From: Magicicada septendecula
Lineage: Eukaryota > Arthropoda > Insecta > Hemiptera > Cicadidae
Reading direction: 5' to 3'
Assembly (NCBI GenBank): GCA_034769895.1
Contig: CM068372.1
Coordinates: 241,824,343 to 241,888,342, forward strand
DNA length: 64,000 nt
Shown here: in pieces, positions 19,911-31,143 of the stretch
Layout: each line of letters opens with the position of its first letter
Position numbering within the stretch: the stretch's first letter is position 1
The notes under the pieces: model-generated
Databases searched by the model: none
What the model was told of the DNA's origin: nothing
Seen by the model: the letters and a program-made list of their open reading frames with translations, nothing else
Made by a program: the position numbers and the translations under genes

Positions 19911-21174
19911 TGTGACAGTACAAAAAAGTCCGATATAAAAAATATGGTATGCAAGGTAGCAAACTATTGTATTCCGATGTTTTAAAGTCATTTCTATGGG
20001 TGACATAATTTCCCTTGGTTTTGCCGACAACGACGCAGTTCCGAGACGACAAAATAATTTCAAGGACAGCAGTGTACGTGCAGCAAAAAAGACTTATAAT
20101 GGTTACAGCTACTAATAACGGAGCTACTTGCTCACGTTTCATTGGCCAACAACGCCAAACGTCATAAAACCACCATGACGTTATAAAAATACGTAACTAA
20201 CCAGGCTATTATATAATGAGAAACAAAGGACGATGACGTTTTACTCACACACACATACGTAAAATTTGCATAATTTTCGTCCCAGTACACAGAAGTTCAT
20301 CATGGCGACCACACGCTAACAATAGTGTTGGCTTGAAATAGTCAAGTTTAAAGTATTGCAAAGTGTTAACAATGTAATCAAAAGCAAATCAGTGTTAGTT
20401 ACTTTCAGAGTTTGAGCAGTATAAAGCAATATTAAAAGTGTTAAATGTAAATTCAGTGTAGCCAAGAAAATGTAACCACGCCGTTTGGAATCAACATGTG
20501 ACACTCTACTAGAACGTCCAGTTTACTGACAAGGGAAGTGGCAACCAAAATTTTTATTTAAAGAGCTCTTTTAATCATAAAAAATATAATCATGATGTGT
20601 ACACAGTCAAAAGTAAATTCAAAAATGTTTGTATGAATGTGAGTGAGTGAGAGAGGTGTGAACGTTAAATGTCGACTTCCAAATGGGGGTTGGTTTGCGT
20701 TGACTATAATTAGATATTATCAAATCACATGATCATGAAACTAAGTCATAGCCAGTAAAATTAAGTGTCTGAATTAGCCTTTAAAATTAAACATAAAGGA
20801 GTGGTGATAGTAAAGGGCGGAAATTAGTAATGGCCGCCATGTCAAGTTGTTATATGGTGTACACGATTAAAGAAATTCCTGAATAAATTACGATTGATGA
20901 TAGTTACTGCAATTAAATGTATTCTCATTTCAATGACCATCTCTGTCAGCATTCTCGCTGAGCAGAATCCTGGATCCTTAGGTAATAAAAATTTATATAA
21001 CGAAACTCAAATAAACAGGTGCTATAATTATGGTAGATACCATAATTATGGTAAATGTGACACACGTGTTTAACTCGAACAATGTAAACAGACCCGAATA
21101 TAAGTTACTAGAGATTTTATATGACAAATACATTTATATATATTTAAATAAAAATGAAAAAGTGAGAAATAACA
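19911..21174 (+). repeat. Gypsy-2 3' LTR
   Basis: 1264 bp, same length as 11749-13012 and differing at one base that I can see (A at about 20114 against C at about 11951). It is followed by GATG, the second copy of the target duplication. Confidence 0.97.
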
Positions 21175-21178
21175 GATG

Positions 21179-22349
21179 CTAAATTAAATAAAATAATAAC
21201 TAGTGTAGAGTCAGAGTTAGATGTGTTTGGATATAAACAATATTTTCAGGTGTTTAAGGGAAGTTTATTTAAAAAAGTAGAGGGGAGAGAAAGGGATTGG
21301 AGGTTAGTCATACCTGAAGGGTTGATAGATAAAATAGTATGGGACTGTCATTATAGATATGGCCATTTTGGAGCCAAGAAATGTGTGTGTGTGCTACGGG
21401 AGTCTTGTATATTTACGAATATGGAGGGAAGAGTAAGAAAAATATTGAAAAGTTGTGAACTGTGTCAGAAATCGAAAGTAGTAAATTATCGATTGGAAGG
21501 GGAGTTAAACTATATTAAAGTAGAAAAACCATTCGACTTAGTAGCAGTAGATCTGTATGACCCTTTGCCAAAGGGTAGGGGAGGAGTAATGTATATATTT
21601 GTAGTGCTAGATATATTTTCCAAATATGTAAGGTTGTATAGCATGAAGCGAGCGACGAGTAAGGTGCTGAGTGAAAAGATCACACGCGACTATATGACCA
21701 ACGTGGGAAAGCCGAAGGTGGTACTATCCGACCATGGACCGCAGTTCATCAGTGGAAAATGGCGACAGACTCTTGGATGGGAAGGAATCATCCCAAAGCA
21801 CACCGCCGTCTATCATCCACAATCCAACCAGGCAGAGAGAGTCATGAGAGAAATTGGCCGGATCTTAAGGGCATACTGTCACGCAAAACACAGCGAGTGG
21901 TCACTATATGTTCAGAAGATTGAAGACTGGCTAAACTGCACCACCCACGAGTCGACGGGGTTCACACCTTACGAGTTAATACGAGGGTCGCGGCCGCCGA
22001 GGATTTTGAAACGACTATTTGAGTATCCACCAGAAACCAATATTATTGATCGTGATGTAAAACTTAGGCTGGCGAATGAAAGTTTATTAACGAAGGGGGA
22101 GAAGAGAAAACGGAGGCATGATATGAAAGGTAAGTGGATGTAGTATGAGATAGGACAGCTGGTATTAGTACGGCGACATGATTTGTCGAGTGCTCAGGAC
22201 AAGGAGATCAAGAAGTTCTTCTTACTCTACGAAGGGCCGTACGAGGTAATGAAGTTAAGATGAAGAATTCATATGTATTACAGAACAGAGAGACGAGAGA
22301 GATAATGGGGACGCACAATGCTACAAATTTGAAGTTGTATTGGTCATCA
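21179..22349 (+). pseudogene. Gypsy-1 pol, integrase (continuation after Gypsy-2)
   Basis: Resumes Gypsy-1 pol directly after the second GATG. The main open part is 21223-22143. It has the HHCC zinc-binding motif (H-x4-H and C-x2-C in CELCQKSK), the first catalytic Asp in AVDLYDPLPKG (Gypsy-2 has FG where this has YD), the second in LSDHGPQF and the Glu in ERVMREIGR. A TAG at 22141-22143 ends it. The C-terminal domain continues to NLKLYWSS at about 22349 with one more frame change near 22250. Confidence 0.9.
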
Positions 22350-25300
22350 TAGGAGTTTTAACAATCTATCAATGTAAGTATGAATTTTAATTTGATGTTT
22401 TATGGTTTCAGAAGGGAACCTCCCCCATTTTCGGGCGGTCACGGCCTTACCAGTCCTGGCCATGGTTTTCGGCACTTGGAGGCGGACCATGGTTGGCAGA
22501 ACTTCCTTCGGGCAGGGAAACGACGATGGTCCGGCTCCACCAAAATTGGTAAAGATTGGAAATTTCACCACATTATTGAACGGGGAGAGGGACCCCTAAA
22601 GGTACGTGACATGAATTATTTTTTTTTACACTCAAGGTGCAGCGGTTAGGTGTACCTGTCACGTGCCAGCACTGCCTTCGAGTGTTTGTAAATAATTATG
22701 GAGGCTATATATATATATTAAAGGCAGTGCATTCACAAACAAAATTTTTGAGTCTCATTGGTAAAATTAAAGTTCACCAATGAGAGCAATTACAAAATAT
22801 TTAAAAAGACGAATTTTGTTGCGAACAGGGTTGGAGTGAGGCAGACGGTGGGTTGGAATAAATGGGAGAATAAAAGGAACCGATCTGGTGAGAAAGGCAG
22901 TAAAAGGGGATGCGAATTCACATAGTATGTCTGCCTGGTTCCAAGTCTATTCGCGGCAGAAACCCCGTCTTTTCGGACGATTACTGCCTTACAACCACTA
23001 ATAGTAGTAATAATAGACAGCCTCTTAAGTGTAGAAAATTTTACTGTTGTATAGTTCGGATTGTTTATGCATTTAAATTTATATCAGTAGCTGTATTTTA
23101 TTTTATGTAAAGAAATGACCAAGTATAATTGTAAAGTTTGTAGTACCAGTGAGACGTGCAGAAGTGTCTAGAATAAAAATAGAAACTTATCCAAGATATA
23201 TGGGTAATTTTGGGGGGGTTGTGTGGTGTTGATAGAAGTGATATAATTATGGAATGTAGAGACTGCAACTGTAGAAGGACATTAAGTTTAGCTATAAGTA
23301 GGCTAGTACAGTGGTGGCATGTGCCACTGTAGGTAGCAGTAAGTGTTGGGGAGTAACAGAGAGTGTTACCACCATCGGAGGCCAAACTGGTGTAAAATAC
23401 ACTACACAACTTTTATATAATTTTATATTATATGTTGATTTGTTGCCGTGCAGTGTATTATAAAACGAAGTCAAACATGCTTGAAATGAAAGATGATTTC
23501 CCCGCCTTTTCGGGCGATTACTGCCTTACCAGCACTAATCGTGGTTTGGATGGCGGCCAGCTATGGCCAAAAAATTGTAAACCTGACCATAGCTGTGCTT
23601 GAAATTGGTATAGATTTGAAATTAGTGGGGGGTGATTTAGGGGAAATCCCCAGAACTATGGAACAGCGGCTATCACTCTGTTCGCGTGGGAACAGTAAAC
23701 CAGGTGACAGACCCGCATTAAGGGCTTATTAATATAGAACTTAAGGATATGATGATATCTAGCTATTTTAAAATGTCATGCGGAAGCAAGGACAAGGAGA
23801 TGACAAAATTCCTCCACCAATGCCGTCCTTGTGGACGCAAACTGGGCGCCACAGTCCAGTGGGGGGTACAATAGTGTGTGTGGAAGGGAGGTTACTCAAG
23901 GGAGTAACGAATTACAAATTTTGTTGTAACTTAATAATGGCGAATCGCTACTGAGCTGACTAAATAATTTTGTTTTGATTTGAAAGAGGGGTGTAGTAGA
24001 TGTTTGTTATATTGTGTTTATTACGTCTTAGTGTGTTATTATTTTATTATGTTAGAATATAAGGATTGTAAACATATAATGTATTTTATAAGGTGTAATG
24101 GTTGGAAGTGTAGTTAGAGAAAGGTCAGTCACCTGACCTAGAACATCAGCTGATTGCTGGAGTCATATATGTGGTATGTCATTTATAAATAATTTGCAGT
24201 TTTCAATAACTAGATGTTTCAGTATTAAACTTGTGTTGTTTTAAATCAATAATGGGCGTAATTTGAGATAGTTAAGAATATTAAATGGTTTGTGAAAGAC
24301 AGGATTGGGGTGATTATAATGGCATTAGGACATTTAAATCAGTCCAAGTTAAGTTTAAAAGGGGAGTTGAACAAAGTAAGATTGTTATGAATAAAAGTAA
24401 GGTAGAATTTGAGATGTAATAGTGACACAGTAGCCATGGAGAAAATATGTAGAGTAATGATTGATATATTGAGTTAATAAGTAAATGGAGATATTTTGTA
24501 GTTGAAAGCGATGTATTGGGAGAGTAAATAGTTGATGGGGAATTTTGTAAGGGTGGGGGTGTGATAAGGAGTCCTCAACGAAAAGCGTTGTGGCGGGAAG
24601 GGACCGATTAGCGCCGGAAAGGGTTACCTAGGGGAGTCCAGGAACCAACATAAGGGAGCGAGCTTTGGGAGGGAAACACACATCCTGAGTACAAAGGGGT
24701 AGAGAGTATATTTTTTTATATAAGGGTAGAATGATGCGAATTGAGTTTGAGTAGTAAGTTAGGGGTAGAGAATGGTTGGTAAATATTTTGAGAGGGGTGT
24801 CATATTAGTTAAAGCTGTTAATGAGTATTAGAGTCAGAGGGGGGTAAGATTATATATAAATGCCAAGTTGTAAATCAAGTTATTATGAATAATTAAGTCA
24901 CCCAAACTTATTGAGAAGGAACATGAAAGAAAGAAAGTCATAGTAAAAATATAAAATTGATTGAAACAAGTGACAGATTTTAATAGAAGTTGAAAATAAT
25001 TAAAGCTATAAAATGTGTAATTTTTGGTCAATTTTATTGTTAATTGTAATAATAACCATGTTAATTTTAAATGTCTTATTGTATTATGTTTGAAGATAAG
25101 AAATTTTAAAGATGTTTATGTACTTTATGATGTAGCTCTGTGTATAACATTTGTATGTCAAGGTCGTTGACTTGACCCAAAGAGATCAGCTGATGGTTGA
25201 TGTTATACTCAAGACCAGTTTCTGGCAATTGATTGATGCAATTTGGTCGCTTAATTGAATTAAATGGTTATGATTTTTTCCGAAATTGGTAAAAATATTT

Positions 25301-25805
25301 TGATGAAAAAAAAAAAATTCTGTTTTTATGCCTGGCGTATAGATGGGGTTTGGAGATTCAGAATGTTTATGGATTATATAGTAATGTGTTAAATGATTTA
25401 TGTTATGCATATTGTATGTGTTGTAAACAACGATAATAATAAGTCTGTATGTGCACCCAGTGTTTGCCAAAGACAACCCAGTATGCATGGAAGGGGGAAC
25501 ATATCAGTTGAGGATCTGGTATGGTGAAAGGCAAGGGTTTGGAATTTTTGGGGTTGGAATGATAGAAGGTTAGGTGGGTTATGGTGCGTATCTGTATGGT
25601 TTTATGGTGTTGGGATCTCGGATAGAGAAGTCCAGTAATATCGTTCAGGTGCGGCCATGGTATCCAAGCTAGGGGGGTAGTTTACCCATGATGTGCAAGA
25701 ACTAATGGGGGGTTGTTGGCACCATATCCTCACCGATCCTCTTAGGGGTTTAGCAATGAGATTTCTTCTGTTTCGGCAGAAGATCTCTCATTGGGGGGGG
25801 GGTAT
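22350..25805 (+). other. Long non-coding 3' region of Gypsy-1 with repeated blocks
   Basis: About 3.4 kb without a convincing gene. A block reading CCCC-x-TTTTCGGGCG(A/G)-TTACTGCCTTACCAGCACTAA in consensus appears near 22420 (divergent), 22965 (partial) and 23500 (full); Gypsy-2 has one copy near 18763. The 23295-23915 segment is homologous to Gypsy-2 18555-19165 and preserves its inverted repeats. A further palindrome (TCTCATTGGT/ACCAATGAGA) lies at 22753-22785. The short frames here are interrupted and not shared between the two elements, so no envelope gene is supported. Confidence 0.7.
25754..25805 (+). promoter_or_regulatory. Hairpin and polypurine tract before the Gypsy-1 3' LTR
   Basis: CAATGAGA and TCTCATTG arms with an inner CTTCTG/CAGAAG stem form a hairpin at 25754-25793, immediately followed by a run of ten G (polypurine tract) and TAT before the LTR. 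Confidence 0.6.
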
Positions 25806-26968
25806 TGTAAAGGGGCTAAAGGGAAGGGTTTTCATTTTATTAAAGTTATAAAATTATTTTCCATCTGCACGGTCAGTCCCAATGTGAAATAAAACTGTTG
25901 TCAAAGGAACAATGAAGTGAAATTGTGAATGGCGAGGTGGCAATGGAATGCGATGCCGAGTCTAAACACACGGTAATTAAGCATTGAGGCACGTACAAAG
26001 ACGCGCAACAGGAACATGCGCGCATAGACGACGCACATCAGACTCCAAAGGGATGCCCCGAAAAATGGCAAGAGACGAAGACTTTTGTTCCATGCGGTCC
26101 GTTGCTGCCGGATACTCTTAAGAGGCCACGCCTTCCACAGCCTCAATATTTTCGCCAGTCAGCATCGTCAACACCAGTGCACAATGCCAAACCATGCATT
26201 ACTAAATGGTAACGAAAAACTTTGTAATCAAAGGGGCCGTGTATGTTACCGGAAGCAGTCAAAGTGGGGTTTTAGTTAGTCGCCGTTTCATCAGTTGACG
26301 ACACACTTCCCCCGGCCGGGGTTCATAAAATAATTCGTGCATGAAGAAAAATGTTCTAACATATACATAAATAGTGAAAATGTACTTTAAAACAACCTCT
26401 CGATTCGAAATGCGTACCGTGGAGACCGGAAAGTGAAAAACTTTCGAACAAATCTTTAGTGCGGCGCGTGGTTATCAGAGGCGCCAAGAGAAGCAATCGA
26501 CGAGCTATTTCCCTATTTAATTAATTTTACTAATTCAACGAGCGCTCTAAAAAATATGGGTATATAAAAATTTGTGTGAATGGAATGAATGGGCAACCTG
26601 GGTCGTCTTCCTAGACTGTAAGTAAATTTTGTTCTTAATTAAGGTGTTTATCATGTTAAAAAATTATAACAATGAAATTCAAAAGTTAAAAGATAAATAC
26701 TGTGAAAAGATTAATATTTTTGATATTTCATACATGGAAGGGAGTGGGAAGAAGAGATGTTTATTAATCGTAAATAAAATGTTATCTGCTAAGTGATATA
26801 CTTTGTTAAATAAATCAGTTCAAACACCTTATTTCATTTGCTGCACTGATCAGTTCGTCGTACGAGCGGGGTTAGTTCACCACGAGAGATCCGGCCAGAT
26901 CACGTAAAAGAAATAAAGGTAGGTGGAAGTTTGAAACTTTTTTAATATAATAAATAAATAAAGTTACA
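25806..26968 (+). repeat. Gypsy-1 3' LTR
   Basis: 1163 bp, TGTAAAGGGG to GTTACA, homologous to 6371-7548 with many scattered substitutions and short indels. It is followed by ATAA (26969-26972), completing the target duplication. Confidence 0.95.
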
Positions 26969-26972
26969 ATAA

Positions 26973-27225
26973 TTATAAGTAGTTTTCAATAGGGGCTATC
27001 TAATTCATAGCAATTTAAAAGCTGGGGTTTCCATTTTTTTATGCAACAGCTTCTAGATAACAAAATATTCTTTGTTATATTTTTTCAAGACAAAAAAGGC
27101 ATACACTTAATGTTTCATTATGTATTATTTTATAGTTGCAATAAAGTCTAACCATCACTTTTTCACAATTCTAAATAGTTTTCTTTAATTTTTGTATTTT
27201 CCAAATATAATTCATGTATGTCTAT

Positions 27226-27256
<31 letters not shown>

Positions 27257-27376
27257 GCACTCATTCATGTGTGGACGTGTGTCCAACAAAGCACATAAAT
27301 AGGGAGGTAGCTGTTAAATTTACTTAGATGTGTATGGTTTTCCAAGTTCTGCTTTCACTCCTGTCCATCCACTTAC
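26973..27376. other. Probable intron 2 of the minus-strand Ly6 gene, with (CA)n
   Basis: Non-coding AT-rich sequence lying 3' of the splice donor at 27375-27376 on the minus strand. It holds a (CA)14 microsatellite at 27226-27254. No terminal Ly6 exon is visible here. Confidence 0.5.
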
Positions 27377-27538
27377 CTTTTTGTCGTATTTTCCTGCACA
27401 TTGTTGGCCGCACATGGGGTACATGAGGAAGATCTGGTTCTTGTTTACAGTCAGTTATAGGCATTGTACTATTGTCAAACGGATCAGCACATTTTGGATC
27501 TGAATCTGATCGACACACCCAGCACTTTATACTGTTCC
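27377..27538 (-). CDS. Ly6/uPAR-family gene A, exon 2 (cysteine-rich)
   Basis: A 162-bp exon bounded by an AG acceptor (minus strand, TTTTTGTGAAG before 27538) and a GTAAGT donor after 27377. It has 53 complete codons with split codons at both ends. It encodes the first half of a Ly6 (three-finger) domain: IKCWVC near the start, then a DPKCADPFDN block, a Cys about 14 residues later, and RPTMCRKIRQK before the donor. This Cys spacing and the DPxCADPF motif are characteristic of insect Ly6 proteins, which are small GPI-anchored surface proteins. Phase 1 at the 5' side joins exactly to the exon at 33382-33445. The exon carrying the remaining cysteines and GPI signal was not found to the left. 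Confidence 0.85.
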
Positions 27539-28033
27539 CTTCACAAAAATGAAACAATTGTCTGCTTTAGTAAACATCATTTGAAGGTAAATACACGTGT
27601 ACTGAAATAGACCTATTACCATTATGTATCGTTACGACATAAACTTCAAATCAAAAGCATCAGCATTTGAAAACAACACTTAGAGATTCAGAACATCAAA
27701 CAGTGGGTAGCTACCAAAAACAAATTTTAAGCATCAGTTATGAGCAATATAAAAATTATGTATGCAAGGCAAAAGAAATGAAAAGATATTACAAATGCAG
27801 TCAAATGAAAGTTTAAACATCATCAAGAAACCATAGCATCACTTAACTTTATGTTTATTCTTTTTAAATCAGTCAATGATTAGTCACTGTGGACAATTAC
27901 TCCTAATTGCTACATTATTTGTTTCTCTACAGGTTTTGTTATAATTTTCATTTACCAAGTTCACTGCATCTGAATTATAATTTAATGTATGACAAGTAAC
28001 ATTACTGACAATGCACAAAAATCATTACAAACA

Positions 28034-28207
28034 CAGTAGAACCTCAATATAACGCCCTGTGATAAAACGCAACCCTTGATGTAACGCTCATTTTTCACGG
28101 TCCCAGAAAATTAAATAGTTAAACTTGGGACCTTTATATAAACCGACCCTTGATATAAAGTGCTTTCTGGCCGGTCCGCAGAAGAGCATCATATCAAGGT
28201 TTCACTG
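28034..28207. mobile_element. pogo/Tigger-type MITE
   Basis: 174 bp with inverted ends: CAGTAGAACCTCAATATAAC at 28034 and a complementary GATATCAAGGTTTCACTG-like end at 28207, imperfect. The CAGT(A/G)(G/A)AACCT start is the pogo/Tigger terminal signature. A TA follows on the right; the left flank reads CA, probably mutated. No coding sequence. Confidence 0.8.
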
Positions 28208-28406
28208 TAATAATATTTGTAGATATTATTATTAATTTATATGAAGGGCATCACTGACAAACCATTCTTATGCCTAATTTACAGCAACACTAAATTATTT
28301 TTCTGGACTCAGAATAAAATATGACAGACAGTAAATGCTTTTTTAATAAACATAACTTATTATAAGTATAATACTACTGACTCAGAACACTAAGTTTTTA
28401 TCTTGT

Positions 28407-28450
28407 AGCCTGAACCAGTTTTCACTTATTTACAAGCCTCGTCAGAAGCT
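28407..28450 (-). ncRNA. Hammerhead ribozyme motif (type I, minimal stem III), PLE-C left arm
   Basis: Minus strand order: stem I arm AGCTT, core CTGACGA (28439-28445), stem II closed by GCTT/AAGT with loop GTAA, GAAA (28420-28423), minimal stem III ACTGGT, cleavage site TC, and stem I partner AGGCT. All five stem I pairs form (one G-U). The layout is that of Penelope-associated hammerheads. Confidence 0.65.
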
Positions 28451-28771
28451 GTCACTAAATGTTGTTCCTCACTATGGCTGTCATATTCCAGTTGTTCAAG
28501 AGTGTCTAATTGTTGGCCTTTTGTGTGTATGTGTAGAATATCCATGTTGTTGTCGATGTTTGTGTATGTGTGGTTTGTTTCAATGAGGTGGTTTGCAAAG
28601 GTGGATTCGGTAGTGGAGTGTAGTGCCTTTGTGTGTTCAATGTATCTCTGTTTGAAGCAAACATCCTATCTGGCCTATATAAAATTGTTACATCCTGAGC
28701 AGTTTAGTTTGTAAACACCTGGTATATCAAATTTGTTTTGTTCTTTGTGTTTTTTTTCCACTCCTAGTGGC

Positions 28772-28814
28772 AGCCTCTGACGAAGCTTGTAATAAGCGAA
28801 AACTGGTTCACACT
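28772..28814 (+). ncRNA. Degenerate hammerhead motif, PLE-C right arm
   Basis: CTGACGA at 28777-28783, stem II GCTT/AAGC, GAAA at 28798-28801, then ACTGGT and TC. Stem I (AGCCT against ACACT) pairs at only three of five positions, so this copy looks decayed. Confidence 0.45.
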
Positions 28815-28870
28815 ACAAGGTAAAAATTTTACATTTTGACCAACAAAAAACTTAGTATTCCAAGTCATTA

Positions 28871-29163
28871 GTATTATATTTATAATTAATTAATCAACGG
28901 ACATGTCATGGACAACAAAATCCAAAAAAAGATAATTTCTAGTAAAGAGACTGGTACAAGTGTCTGGCAATTGTATTTTTTATTTATTATATTTCAAATT
29001 CAATATATACAAAAGAACAGACATAATGATGTATTTATTAATTTTTTTAATCCTCTAAGGCCTTGAAAGCGGCAAGGAAACCAGTAACAAATCGCCAGAC
29101 TTCCCATTTCATTTCTAGCAAGTCAAGTTGAATTTCTACATGAAGTATCACGCATACTGAAAT
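28871..29163. other. Intronic spacer
   Basis: AT-rich sequence between PLE-C and the Merlin element, inside intron 1 of Ly6 gene A. No coding or repeat signal recognised. Confidence 0.5.
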
Positions 29164-29989
29164 AGCATAAAGGTAATTCTGATATTTCCGCGTCAATGCT
29201 GATATTACTGTGAAATATTTTTTGTTCTATTCTTCTATGTTATATAAACACGAGAAAAAAATTTTCAACGGCGGTCGAACCTATTTACGGAGAAAAAAAA
29301 TAAAATAAATACTCCCATAAGAACGCATGCAATTGAGAATGAGCGCCATATTGACTGAGAAATGACAGGTCCAGCTATTGTAGACGCGTGACGTCACCGT
29401 GTGTACATCACACAACACAAAAGCGGTTTAAAGCTTTGCGTTGAGCCCACCGCGAGTTTATTATTAGTAACCTCACCCACGTCCACAAAAAATATTGCGA
29501 TAATGGCTTCACTGATATCACTGTATACTATACCACCTATTTTTCGAATTGTTTCACTATAGTTTTGGATCACGAACATCACAATTCACAATACCACCAC
29601 TAACCTTTTACTTTTGAACATATTCACGCAGAGGAAGTACATCTGTTATGACGCGATGTAAAACTATCGATGTTTATCATCGTGAAGAGTACATCGATGT
29701 TAAAAAAAAATATCGGTATTAAAACATCGATGCTTTTTACATGTTTGTAATATTACAAATAATTGGGGATGAATAATAAATAAAAATATTTGGTAAATAA
29801 GTAAAAATAATTAAAGAGAAGAATAATATACCCCTATATTTTATTCACTTACCTTATCAGAAGATTCTGAAAGTGAAAACCTCAACACTTAGGTAAAGGC
29901 GAGGTGACGTTAAAATAATTTAACTCATATTCATATTATTATTTATTATTATAAAGATTATAAAGTGTTTGATTATATAGTGAACAAAC

Positions 29990-30222
29990 ATACATAAAAC
30001 CATTATATATAATTTACCTTAATTTCCGTCCAGTGACGTCAAGCGTAATTTGTATTTGGTTACGCGTTTCAGGCCATGTGGCCCATCCTCAGACATGGCC
30101 TGAAACGCGTAACCAAATACAAATTACGCTTGACGTCACTGGACGGAAATTAAGGTAAATTATGTATAATTATCATACAGTGACCTGGACCGCTTTAAAT
30201 ATGTTTAAAATACATAAAACCA
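29990..30222 (-). mobile_element. Small fold-back insertion with hammerhead motif, 13-bp target duplication
   Basis: ATACATAAAACCA occurs at 29990-30002 and 30210-30222. Between them, 30003-30209 is almost entirely one inverted repeat: arms of about 70 bp (starting ATAATTTACCTTAATTTCCG and ending CGTTTCAGGCCATG) around a loop of about 16 bases. The loop plus left arm contains a hammerhead core on the minus strand. The outer TTTACCTTA ends resemble those of PLE-B. Confidence 0.85.
30055..30098 (-). ncRNA. Hammerhead-like motif in the 207-bp fold-back
   Basis: Minus strand: CTGAGGA (30086-30092), stem II GGCC/GGCC, GAAA (30067-30070), minimal palindromic stem III CGCG (30063-30066), cleavage site TA. 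The natural 5' arm of stem I is replaced by the inverted arm, so only about two stem I pairs remain. It would have to compete with the large hairpin. Confidence 0.55.
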
Positions 30223-30424
30223 CCTACTTTAACAAAAACAGAAAACTCTTTAAATCAATGTCAGGTTTGTTTACTCCTAGTGAAAGTTTAAGCTAGTTTG
30301 GTAAATTCTCAACAACAAAAAATGGTATACCAAAAAAATTTTACCGTCTCCACTCTGTCCTAAGGTAGTGGTCGGCAGTGAAAACTGCTATCACAACTTC
30401 CTTAGCTGAAGAGGCGAACTGAAG

Positions 30425-31143
30425 CCGAAACAGAGACAATCAAAAATAACCAGAGCGTAATGCTCAAAGTACAAGTTTGTGTTTGTCAAGCAATCTTTGT
30501 CAAACGGTAGTCCTTCAAAGCATTTAGTGAGAATTATTACCAAATTGTAATTTTGATACAAAACTCCTCAGTGCCAAACTTCGCTTGTACTTTGTCTTTC
30601 GACTTTGACTCGCGTACTTTGTTCAACTTTTTTAAACTAGTATTCCCAAAGAGAGATAGACCTATAAATTCTCTTACTTTCTTTTAAACAGTAAAAGCTG
30701 AAAATCACAGTGTAAAGTAACATTGTTAATACTTTTCTAAAACTTTGTGGTAGTTATCGATAGTATGAAAATCGCAACTGAGCCGAAACAGAGACAAGCA
30801 AAAATAACCATAGCGTAATGCTCAAAGTACAAGTTTGTGTTTGTCAAGCAATCTTTGTCAAACGATAGTCCTTCAAAGCATTTAGTGAGAATTACCAAAT
30901 TGTAATTTTGATACAAAACTCCTCAGTGCCAAACCTCGCTTGTACTTTGTCTTTCGACTTTGACTCGCGTACTTTGTTCAACATTAAATTAGTATTCCCA
31001 AAGAGAGATAGACCTATAAACTCTCTTATTTTCTTTTAAACAGTAAAAGCTGAAAATCACAGTGTAAAGTAACATTGTTAATACTTTTCTAAAACTTTGT
31101 GGTAGTTATCGATAGTATGAAAATCGCAACTGAACTATCGATA
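30425..31143. repeat. Tandem duplication (~357 bp) with TATCGATA motifs
   Basis: 30425-30781 is repeated almost exactly as 30782-31138. Each copy ends with TATCGATA (30755-30762 and 31107-31114), and a third TATCGATA is at 31136-31143. TATCGATA is the insect DRE core-promoter motif. The block lies just upstream of the Merlin transposase start, so it may be promoter sequence; activity is inferred. Confidence 0.75.

Larger units (their letters stand above)
11749..21174 (+). mobile_element. Gypsy-2: young Gypsy-type LTR retrotransposon inserted in Gypsy-1 pol
   Basis: Two LTRs of identical length (1264 bp; 11749-13012 and 19911-21174) begin TGTGACAG and end AAATAACA. GATG is duplicated on either side (11745-11748 and 21175-21178), and removing the insert rejoins the Gypsy-1 reading frame. 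I see a single LTR difference (C versus A near 11951/20114), so the insertion is recent. Contents: gag 13165-14799, pol 14808-18189 with one late frameshift, a poly-A run at 18242-18269, and a 1.7-kb structured non-coding 3' region. No envelope gene. Confidence 0.97.
6371..26968 (+). mobile_element. Gypsy-1: Gypsy-type LTR retrotransposon, split by Gypsy-2
   Basis: Long direct repeats at 6371-7548 and 25806-26968 begin TGTAA and end GTTACA, and ATAA flanks the element on both sides (6367-6370 and 26969-26972). Internal order is gag, then pol (protease, RT, RNase H, integrase), then a 3.4-kb non-coding 3' region. A related element sits in pol at 11749-21174. Without it, Gypsy-1 would be about 11.2 kb. 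The LTRs differ by many substitutions and a few indels, and gag and pol carry stops and frameshifts, so this is an old and dead copy. No envelope-like gene is visible. Confidence 0.95.
28375..28870 (-). mobile_element. Folded-back Penelope-like element fragment (PLE-C)
   Basis: The outer parts are imperfect inverted repeats (28381-28420 against 28800-28860, sharing CTTGTAG and GAACCAG blocks), each with a hammerhead-type motif. Between them, on the minus strand at about 28460-28745, lies a decayed coding piece with a GIY-YIG-like start (GVYKLNCSGC) and a later EHTKAL...FANHLIE block, typical of the C-terminal endonuclease of Penelope elements. Stops and small shifts make it non-functional. 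Confidence 0.75.

Noticed and set aside
22380-23732. Short frames considered as an envelope gene of Gypsy-1
   Set aside because: None is shared with Gypsy-2, none has a signal peptide plus membrane anchor, and the conserved feature of the region is RNA pairing.
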